A DNA stretch of 64,000 nucleotides. Source: a virus. Made by a program: the position numbers and the translations under genes. This document shows, piece after piece, positions 55,237 through 63,075 of this stretch. Location: IMG/VR virus record IMGVR_UViG_3300006734_000007, positions 1 through 64,000 of that record, one strand, 5' to 3'. The notes under the pieces were generated by a model. It searched no databases. It saw nothing but the letters and a program-made list of their open reading frames with translations, and was not told the DNA's origin. The first letter of the stretch is position 1. Every line of letters begins with the position of its first letter.

Positions 55237-57905
55237 CAAATATACTCAAATTCATAACCTGCATCAATTAATGCTTGTAAATCTTCATCACTATATTCTC
55301 CTACATCACCTACAGACAATCCAAATTGAGCTGTAGCAATTGGAACTTCAAATCCTCCTGCACTTCCTCTTAAGCGATGAGGCATTAAACCTGGAGTAAA
55401 TGGATTTCTATTTACTTCATGCTGACCTCTTTCAGCTAAACTTACTGCAGTACTTTCTTCTGTAGATCTATTAAAATCTAACATTTGTTTTGCTAATTGT
55501 CTTTCATCTCTATTAAAAAAATTAGCAGTTGCATAAGCTGCAGGTGTATAAAAGTTTGCAACCGCTCTTTCTACTCTTCCATCATCTACTTTTTCCAACT
55601 CTAATTCATCAGAATTAGCCCGCCATGTGTTCATTACATTTTGACCCCAATTAGGATTCCATAATGGATTATCTAAAAGTTGATTAGTGTCATACATTCC
55701 TTGACCTGGTAAGAAAGCGCTAGCTTGAGCTTTAGGTACATACCCATCATTAAATGCTGAAATATTCCCTCCTCTTCTTTTTTTATCTAGAGTAAATCCT
55801 TTAAATTTCATAGGTCTATTAGCTTTACTAATTATATCTTTTACTCTTTGTTCATATTCATCAGCACTATAATATATAGTGTCATTTGGCCACCAAGTTA
55901 CATTTTTGACTTCATAATATTTTCCATCTTTTACTCCTAATACTCCCAGCGCACCTTTATGCATATATCTCATAGGTGTTTTAGGATTTTCAGGATCATA
56001 CATTACTACGCCAAAAGAATCATCTACATCTTTAGAATTCTGAGCTTTTGGTGTTGATCCACTAAATTTATAAATAGTAGGTGGAAAATAAGCTTGGTTT
56101 GCATCATATGTTGGAGTACCCTGTAAAGGATGCGATGTAATATTTTGTTGTGCTGTAATATTAGTATTTGGTTGTTTAGGATTTGCCGGATCAAAATAAT
56201 AAAGCTTTGAAGTCTTTTTACCCATACCTGGTTCATAACCTGTAATAATTGCATCTTCAGGAACACCTTTTGGTGCATAATATTGATTATGACTCCAATC
56301 TTTCATTGCAGTTTTTAAAGCATTTTGAAAACCTCCTTGAATATCATAAGATCCTTGATTATTTATAATATAGTTATAAGCTTGCGCATCAAATGCTGGA
56401 GGGTTCTGAACTGTATTTTCAAATAACCATGGTTTTGAAGAATTTTTATATCCAGTACTTAAACCTTGACCAACTGTAGGCCACGATACTCCAGTGCTTT
56501 GAGTTTGAACTGTAGGCCAAGGTACTCCACCATTTATTTGATAATTTTGTAAATTACCACCTATTTCTTTTTTAGGTACACAATTTGGAACTTGTCTTCC
56601 ACCTTTGTTTTTCATACCTACCATCTTATAATTTTTCCAACAAGGTCCTTTACTGCCTCCAGTTTTATAAGTATCAAATACTTCTCCACCTGCTTGAAGA
56701 TTGCGCATTGCTTTTGCAAATCTAGCTCTTTTTTGCACAGTTTTATCTGGAGAGTTTAATCCACGCTCTATACATTCTGCTGTTACTTTACCTCCGCAAT
56801 ATTGTGTAAAAGCACCTACAGTACCTTTATTCTTCATTTGTTTTACAGCTCCTTGAATCCATTTCTTTTTAGATCCACTCTTTTTAAATTCAGGTAAACT
56901 TTCAGAAGCATAATTTAAAATATCTATAGAATCTGCAATAGGTCCATCGGTTTGAAAGTTTTGTATATTCTGCTGCATGGTTCCTATAAACCCTTGTAAA
57001 TAACTTGATCCTTCTGGTTTAGAACCTGATCCTTGAGATAGTTGATTAAAAGGCATGTTATTTTCACCACCTGCTTTAAATACTTTTGGTGTACTTCTGC
57101 GAGATGTATCAAATGTAAATAAGTCTTTTACTTTATCTGCAACACTATCATATGCCTTATTTATATTATTCCAATCTAAATTACTTTTTAAAGAAACATT
57201 TGCATAAGGAAAAATACCTTTACCCTTATTTTCAATGAGCGATCCTCTTACTCCACCTTTAACTCCCAAACTAACACCATCTCTATTTGTAGGATTCCAA
57301 AAAAAACCTCCTTCTAATATACCAGGTGTAACAGAAAATCTTTTTTCTGGATCTACATATTTTTCTGATTCACGAGAAGGTTTAGTAAAGTATTGATCTA
57401 TATTTCTAGCCTCATTTCCATAACCTGCACCTACATAACCTCTCCATTCTCCAGATTTTAAATTAGATTCCCAATCAGGTCTATAACCATAGTTTCCAAA
57501 ACTACCTTTAAGTAAACCATGCCAACTAGCATTTAATCCACGATTTGGATCATAGCCTGCTCTACCCTGAAACATTGGTTCAATAGTAAATGGAGTTCCA
57601 GGAATAGTTTTAGGTTTAGCTTTAAACTGGCCGGTTGCATGCAAACTTGTACCTGTTTGTTTTTCATAAGGTAATCCAGCATGTAAACCTAAAGTTGCCG
57701 ATTTAAATAAATTTCTAGATAACCCAGGAGAAGAAAAAGTATGTTCTAAACCTAATCCAAATCTTGGATCACCTTCTTGTATACCAGGTTGTCTATGACC
57801 ACTTACATAATAGTTATAATCTAATGGTTCAACCCTCAATGCAGTTTTACCTTTACTAAACTGAGCTTTAGGTAACTCTTTGTATACACGACATTTCTTT
57901 TTCAT
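55236..57905 (-). CDS. Virion protein with beta-barrel-like N-terminal region (889 aa)
   Basis: An 889-aa protein from the ATG at 57905 (MKKKCRVYKELPKAQ…). The TTG at 57932 is a weaker start. Residues ~20-255 alternate short aromatic/glycine strands and turns (DPRFGLGLEHTF, ATLGLHAGLPY, GEWRGYVGAGYG, GVSLGVKGGVRG), like an outer-membrane beta-barrel, yet there is no signal peptide. The middle has a basic helical segment and GPCWKNYKMVGMKNKGGR followed by VPNCVPKK, a small phage signature. Motifs LPKAQ, TPKAQ and VPKAQ recur. The C-terminus YSDEDLQALIDAGYEFEYI resembles that of the 1702-aa protein. Likely virion structural; a membrane pore role is inference. Confidence 0.7.
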   Translation of the reverse strand: MKKKCRVYKELPKAQFSKGKTALRVEPLDYNYYVSGHRQPGIQEGDPRFGLGLEHTFSSPGLSRNLFKSATLGLHAGLPYEKQTGTSLHATGQFKAKPKTIPGTPFTIEPMFQGRAGYDPNRGLNASWHGLLKGSFGNYGYRPDWESNLKSGEWRGYVGAGYGNEARNIDQYFTKPSRESEKYVDPEKRFSVTPGILEGGFFWNPTNRDGVSLGVKGGVRGSLIENKGKGIFPYANVSLKSNLDWNNINKAYDSVADKVKDLFTFDTSRRSTPKVFKAGGENNMPFNQLSQGSGSKPEGSSYLQGFIGTMQQNIQNFQTDGPIADSIDILNYASESLPEFKKSGSKKKWIQGAVKQMKNKGTVGAFTQYCGGKVTAECIERGLNSPDKTVQKRARFAKAMRNLQAGGEVFDTYKTGGSKGPCWKNYKMVGMKNKGGRQVPNCVPKKEIGGNLQNYQINGGVPWPTVQTQSTGVSWPTVGQGLSTGYKNSSKPWLFENTVQNPPAFDAQAYNYIINNQGSYDIQGGFQNALKTAMKDWSHNQYYAPKGVPEDAIITGYEPGMGKKTSKLYYFDPANPKQPNTNITAQQNITSHPLQGTPTYDANQAYFPPTIYKFSGSTPKAQNSKDVDDSFGVVMYDPENPKTPMRYMHKGALGVLGVKDGKYYEVKNVTWWPNDTIYYSADEYEQRVKDIISKANRPMKFKGFTLDKKRRGGNISAFNDGYVPKAQASAFLPGQGMYDTNQLLDNPLWNPNWGQNVMNTWRANSDELELEKVDDGRVERAVANFYTPAAYATANFFNRDERQLAKQMLDFNRSTEESTAVSLAERGQHEVNRNPFTPGLMPHRLRGSAGGFEVPIATAQFGLSVGDVGEYSDEDLQALIDAGYEFEYI

Positions 57906-57966
57906 AAGATGGATTGTATTTATAATATACAAAATTTAATTGTGAAAACCTATAAAGTTTAGAGGT
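57906..57966. promoter_or_regulatory. Late intergenic gap with hairpin and possible promoter
   Basis: This 61-base gap separates the 1702-aa and 889-aa late genes. AAACCT and AGGTTT arms enclose TATAAAGTTTAG near its left-strand start (about 57946-57968) and overlap the upstream stop codon. Read on the minus strand, AATTTTG followed by TATATTATAAATAC precedes the ATG. It could be a weak terminator plus a promoter. Similar content occurs in the 51531-51594 gap. No long perfect stem or clear T run is seen. Confidence 0.35.
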
Positions 57967-60900
57967 TTAGTCTTCTACAACTACTTTAAAACCTTGGCTT
58001 TCTAAATCTTTAATTTCTTGATCAGTTAAATATTCTACTGTGTAATCTTGGACTTCACCTCCTGATTGAAATTTAAATCTACGATTATCATCTTGCGCAG
58101 AGCTTTTTGATATAGCTGCTGCTCCTGCTATAGGTAAAACAATTGCTGGTGCTTTATTTAATACTTTAGAAAGAAGATCAAAATTATCTTTTTTATTTTT
58201 CATTATATCAAATATTCTTAATGGTATTTCTTTACCTTCACTAAGCTCTTGTTTCATATATTTATTGTAATGAGTTTTTAACATTTTTGGATTTATCTCA
58301 TCATATAAATCTTTAATAACTCCTCTATCAAGTAAGTCTTGCCTTAGCTCAAGTAAAAAAGGTAGTTTTTCCTGACCTTTAGAACCTTCTTGAAAATATC
58401 TTTTACTTCTTCCAAAATATTCAGGTGAAGCCTTAAATTTTGACCATCCTACATCACCCGCACTTAATTCAGTTTGTATATCAGTAAATAGATCATCATC
58501 CTTAAGAACTAAATTTTCAAGCTCTTTATCTAAATTAGTCATAGCTCCTTTTTGTAATAGATGACCTATTTCATGCTCTATAATTTGTTTCATATCATCA
58601 GGAAGATTATTTTCTCCTAACCCTGCATAATGTTTATTATAAGGCAAGTCGTCCATATAAGCTATTTCCATTTTGCCATTTTTAATTTTAGTTCTTACCC
58701 AATCAATAGGTGCTCTTCCACCCATATAAGCATTAGAAGGACCAAATTCATTTACCTTAATTCTTGAATCACGAATACTTTGTTCAATTAATTTAGCTTC
58801 ATCATCTAATTTTGATATTTCATTCATCCATACATCTCTAGATATTTTACCTTCTTCTACTAAATTATCAAATTGATTTTGCTTAGAAATATTTTTTTCT
58901 AATTCTTGCAGTTTATTTAAATATAAAAGATTATCATTATCTAAACCAGCTATAGATTCAACATAATTTTCTGGAGTTATACCCGCTTCTTTCAACCAAG
59001 GAGTATCATCAATCATATCTTGCAATCTTTTCTTACCTTCAGGTGTAGACCATTTTTCTACTTTATTTGCTTGAACATCTGATATTGCATCTGATATCAT
59101 TTCATGAGCTTTTTTATTAGGATTAGACCAATCAATTTTACTACTAAACATATCAGCCACATCTTCTATGTCTACATCAGATGCTTTATACACATCTTCA
59201 CCGGATCCTTCAAGCTTAGATCTTACACCTAGTTTATTTGATGCTTTCAATTCAGCAGGAGTGCTCATACTTTTAGATAAATTCTTTAAACTTTTAATAT
59301 TACCTAAAAGAGGTAAGCCTAATAAACCTAATCCGGCCATTTCTGGACTAAACTCTCCTTCATCTTGGTATTGATTATACATTGCCAATCCTGTTGCCCC
59401 TGCTAAACCTACAGCAGGAATTAAAGAGTTTACATTAATGTTTCCAAATGCATCAGATCCAGTTAATGGTTTTCCGCTTGTTTTATATTTAAAAATATTT
59501 TTTTTATAATTTTTAATAGCATGTGATATTGCATCATGCATAGGTGTACCAGGTTCATGTTGCTTTAAACTTTCTTTTAAATTTTTAAAAGTACCTATTT
59601 CATGATCTGTCATATAAATTCTATCTACTTGTGATAATGGAAGATTTTCTGTTAATGGAAAATCATCATCAGGAAAATAATCCTTTAATTGATCACGATT
59701 ATTTCTTAAAGTCGCTTCTACTTCAAATTTTTCTATAGGTCTTTCTTTCCATGAACCCCAATTTGTAGGATCATATTTAGAAATTGTTTTTTCAGGACTT
59801 TGAGCAATTCTTCTCAATTCTTCAATTTCATCTAAAGCTGGTTTTACATTAGGAACATTATTTATTTTATTAAAATTTTTAAGTTTTCCGACACTTTTTA
59901 TTGCATCTCCTACAGCAAGTGGTGATAGATCTAATGCAGCCCATGCTAAATTTTCTGCACCTTTTCTATAACCTTCTCTTGTTCCTTGAGACATTTGTCT
60001 ATATGCTTCAGGAAGAGTTCTAGTTGTAGCATCATATACACCATATCCGGTTAATGGATAATTAATTAAAGGATTTGCTAATGCTTCTGGTATAACTGGC
60101 GCAGCTGCAGCAAATAAAGGTAAGCTAGCTACACCTAATCCACCTAATGCAAAATTCTTAGCAACTTCTGCAGTACTAATTCCACCTGGATTAAATATTT
60201 GTTCTGCTCTTTCTGCATCATAAGCAGCATTAGCACCTTGACCTTTTACAACATTTGCGTCAATATGTTTACCAAATGTTTTATAGAACTCATTATACCT
60301 ACTTTCTTCAAGTTCACCGGTTTTATATAATCCTCTTAATGTTTCTAATGTCTCAGGATCTTTATATAAATCTGCAACTTTAGTATCTTTAAATTTTTCA
60401 GGATTAGCTTTTCTTAAATACTTTAATGCTGCTTTACCTTTTTTGTAATTGATTTTAGTAGCATCAATTGCAGACTTTAGACGATTAGTTTTTTCTTGTA
60501 AATTTTCTACACTGCTATCTCCTGCAGCATTTTCATAATTTAGATATGTATCATACCCTTCATTTTTTCTAAGCTTTTTATATTCTTTTTGTAATGTTTT
60601 AAGCTTATCCAAAAACATACCTTGTAAAAAGAATTTATTTGATCCTGGATTATATACGTATTGTGTATCTTCTGGAGCTTTTACAACTAGTGGCTCAACA
60701 TCACCACTAACTTGAAATTTTTCAATCCATTTTTCCCAAGGGTTCATCCCTGTTCTTTTTTTATGAATTGCATATGCATTATTCTTATTTGCTATTTCTT
60801 TTTTTCTATAAACAATTCTTGGATTATTTTCATCTTTATATGCAATATCAATTTCTTTGGCTACATAAGTTTTAGTAAGCGGGTTATATTTCCATTTTTC

Positions 60901-63075
60901 TACATGTTTACCAAATGGAGTTTTAGTTATATAACTTTCTCCTTTTCCTAAAAATCTTTTACGGTATATTTCAGGATATTCAACATTACTACTAACTTGA
61001 GCCATTGGTAAGTCACCACCGTATTGCATTTTAAGACCTGTTCTTTCTGCCCAATCACTATATTTTTCGTCTTTCCCTCTTCTGTAAAATTTATTGTTTT
61101 TAATAAAATCTTTTGTAGAAACTCCAAACATATTTGCCCATTCATCTAATTGTTGCTGATCTTCTAATTTTGATTTATTTAACAAATCTTTAGAAATTTG
61201 TCTAGCTTCTTTTTTAGATTTATCATCCCATATTTGTAAATATTTACTATATCCTTTTTGCATTTTTTTGTCACTAAGAGTAGGCATTCTTTCTCCTGTT
61301 TTTGCAAAAATTCTGCTATTATCCAAAGGAGAATATTTTTGTTCAGTAGAACTTTTTCTATATTTATCAAATAATGATTTAACATTACTAGACTTAAAAG
61401 ATTCTTGGCTTTTAGGACCAACTATATTTTTAAATCTTTTCATATCTCTAAGCTGTCCCATTTTTTCTCTAACCAAAGGTCTAGCTTCTTTTTTAGAAAG
61501 ATTTAAATCTTGAGTATAATATTTATAAAGATCTTCTTTAGCTAATGGCATTCCTTTTCTCATTATTTTTCTTTGAGAATAAGAATCTATATCATTACGA
61601 AAAGGTTGTCTTCCTATTATTTGTCCTGTTGTTGGATCATAAATATTAGCATCTACTGTTTGCCCTTTTCCTCTAACAATTGGATCAAATACAAATCTTG
61701 ATAAATTCCAAGGATGATCTGATACAATAGGTTCTTGGTAATTGCCCGTACCTGGTAAAAAATAACCTTTACCTGTTTCAGGATCAATGTTTAAATCTCC
61801 ACCTTCCGGTACAGTTTTAGTCCCAACATCATAATTTTTACCAAAACCATATATTCTTAAATATTCAGATGCAGGTATATTATTACTAACTTGAGCTTTT
61901 GGTATACCACCTCCGTATTGACGTTGTAAAATTCCATATTTAGTTTTAGGATCTATTTTGTATTGCCATTTTTGTCTATAATCAAATGGGCCTGCTCCTG
62001 TAGATTTAACTGTACTTTCTAAAGTATTAATAAAATTTTTCTGTAGCCACGATTCATTACTATTAGCATCATCTTGCCAAAATCCAAAGTCATCTTTTCT
62101 TTCTACATTTATAATATCTCCTATTGTATCTACAGTAGTATAGTTTCTTCCAAAACCATAATCTCTTAATCCATGCAATTGACCAATCCAATCTTCAATA
62201 ACATGTTCAGGAACATCAGGAAATTGTTCTTGAAGTTTTTTTGACATCTCATTATTCATTCCTGTATATAATGCATCTTGAATAATAGGCATTGCTTTTT
62301 TAGGAATAGTTAAAGTATCAGGCAAATATCTTTCATAATCTTTAATTTGAACTGCAGTTGGATCTCCTGAATACGGTTCAAATATATTATTAGGTCTTCT
62401 TGTCAAATACATATTGAATAGACTTTGTTCAATAGCACCTGGAGTAGGTCTACCAAACTCATCTACTTCAGTACTATAATCTTGAGCAGTATCTAAATCA
62501 AATGCTCTTTTTGCAAAAGAACTCCATTTTTTATCATAACCCGCATTAGTATTTATCCCACTTGATAGATTTTCTAAAAAAGGAGCTAGTATTACTTCAG
62601 CTGGATCATTAGGAATTGATCTAGTATTTAACACAGAACTTTCTTCTCTACGTTTAGATTTAAGTCTAGCTTCTTCTCTTCTTAACTCATCTTCAGCTTT
62701 TGCTTTTGCAACAGTAGGCCCTAAAGATTTCAAATCTTCTTCTCTTTGTCTTCTTTTTTGAGTATCAGAAAAAAATGCTTGAGCTGCATAATCAGGAACA
62801 CTTGCACTAACCTGAGCCATTGGAAATTCATCTACATAATCTCCTGGAAAAGAATATTCCCCGCCTGGATACATCATTTGCTGATTGCCAAAGTTATCTA
62901 TTCCTAATACTGGATAAGGAACTCCAGCCATAGTAATTTGATTACTTGGTATTCTTGTTGGTTGACCAGGATGAGCCCATTGTCCTTTCGGATCATATAT
63001 CATATCCTTTAGAAAAGGGTTTTGTTTTTTCTTTGCTGAAGACTGGACCTGAAGTTCTTTTCTATTATAGCTCAT
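57967..63075 (-). CDS. Virion protein with PMAQ motifs and C-terminal zincin (1702 aa)
   Basis: A 1702-aa protein. The first ~860 residues hold recurring motifs FPMAQVSASV, IPKAQVSNNI, LPMAQVSSNV and KFQVSGDVEP, plus an internal repeat LR-x-YGFG[RK]NY. Hydrophobic alanine/glycine segments occur near 990-1030 (GVASLPLFAAAAPVIP) and again around 1235 and 1260, and at ~1650 (APAIVLPIAGAAAI). A metallopeptidase-like region has HEIGH (1501-1505) followed by LLQKG and a downstream glutamate-rich helix. The C-terminus is YLTDQEIKDLESQGFKVVVED. By my reading it has no cysteine. It starts as TAATG over the upstream stop. It may be an ejected protein that penetrates or digests host envelope components, which is inference. 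Confidence 0.75.
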   Translation of the reverse strand: MSYNRKELQVQSSAKKKQNPFLKDMIYDPKGQWAHPGQPTRIPSNQITMAGVPYPVLGIDNFGNQQMMYPGGEYSFPGDYVDEFPMAQVSASVPDYAAQAFFSDTQKRRQREEDLKSLGPTVAKAKAEDELRREEARLKSKRREESSVLNTRSIPNDPAEVILAPFLENLSSGINTNAGYDKKWSSFAKRAFDLDTAQDYSTEVDEFGRPTPGAIEQSLFNMYLTRRPNNIFEPYSGDPTAVQIKDYERYLPDTLTIPKKAMPIIQDALYTGMNNEMSKKLQEQFPDVPEHVIEDWIGQLHGLRDYGFGRNYTTVDTIGDIINVERKDDFGFWQDDANSNESWLQKNFINTLESTVKSTGAGPFDYRQKWQYKIDPKTKYGILQRQYGGGIPKAQVSNNIPASEYLRIYGFGKNYDVGTKTVPEGGDLNIDPETGKGYFLPGTGNYQEPIVSDHPWNLSRFVFDPIVRGKGQTVDANIYDPTTGQIIGRQPFRNDIDSYSQRKIMRKGMPLAKEDLYKYYTQDLNLSKKEARPLVREKMGQLRDMKRFKNIVGPKSQESFKSSNVKSLFDKYRKSSTEQKYSPLDNSRIFAKTGERMPTLSDKKMQKGYSKYLQIWDDKSKKEARQISKDLLNKSKLEDQQQLDEWANMFGVSTKDFIKNNKFYRRGKDEKYSDWAERTGLKMQYGGDLPMAQVSSNVEYPEIYRKRFLGKGESYITKTPFGKHVEKWKYNPLTKTYVAKEIDIAYKDENNPRIVYRKKEIANKNNAYAIHKKRTGMNPWEKWIEKFQVSGDVEPLVVKAPEDTQYVYNPGSNKFFLQGMFLDKLKTLQKEYKKLRKNEGYDTYLNYENAAGDSSVENLQEKTNRLKSAIDATKINYKKGKAALKYLRKANPEKFKDTKVADLYKDPETLETLRGLYKTGELEESRYNEFYKTFGKHIDANVVKGQGANAAYDAERAEQIFNPGGISTAEVAKNFALGGLGVASLPLFAAAAPVIPEALANPLINYPLTGYGVYDATTRTLPEAYRQMSQGTREGYRKGAENLAWAALDLSPLAVGDAIKSVGKLKNFNKINNVPNVKPALDEIEELRRIAQSPEKTISKYDPTNWGSWKERPIEKFEVEATLRNNRDQLKDYFPDDDFPLTENLPLSQVDRIYMTDHEIGTFKNLKESLKQHEPGTPMHDAISHAIKNYKKNIFKYKTSGKPLTGSDAFGNINVNSLIPAVGLAGATGLAMYNQYQDEGEFSPEMAGLGLLGLPLLGNIKSLKNLSKSMSTPAELKASNKLGVRSKLEGSGEDVYKASDVDIEDVADMFSSKIDWSNPNKKAHEMISDAISDVQANKVEKWSTPEGKKRLQDMIDDTPWLKEAGITPENYVESIAGLDNDNLLYLNKLQELEKNISKQNQFDNLVEEGKISRDVWMNEISKLDDEAKLIEQSIRDSRIKVNEFGPSNAYMGGRAPIDWVRTKIKNGKMEIAYMDDLPYNKHYAGLGENNLPDDMKQIIEHEIGHLLQKGAMTNLDKELENLVLKDDDLFTDIQTELSAGDVGWSKFKASPEYFGRSKRYFQEGSKGQEKLPFLLELRQDLLDRGVIKDLYDEINPKMLKTHYNKYMKQELSEGKEIPLRIFDIMKNKKDNFDLLSKVLNKAPAIVLPIAGAAAISKSSAQDDNRRFKFQSGGEVQDYTVEYLTDQEIKDLESQGFKVVVED

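Noticed and set aside
55237-55239. TTG as start of the 1213-aa gene (and TTG at 57932 for the 889-aa gene)
   Set aside because: ATG codons lie close downstream; at 55236 the ATG forms a TGATG overlap typical of coupled genes, and at 57905 it begins the MKKKC N-terminus.
19144-63075. Many 60-130-codon plus-strand open frames inside the giant late genes
   Set aside because: They lie antisense to long genes with clear motifs, have low-complexity F/I/S/C-rich translations, and show no spacing, leader or motif of their own.
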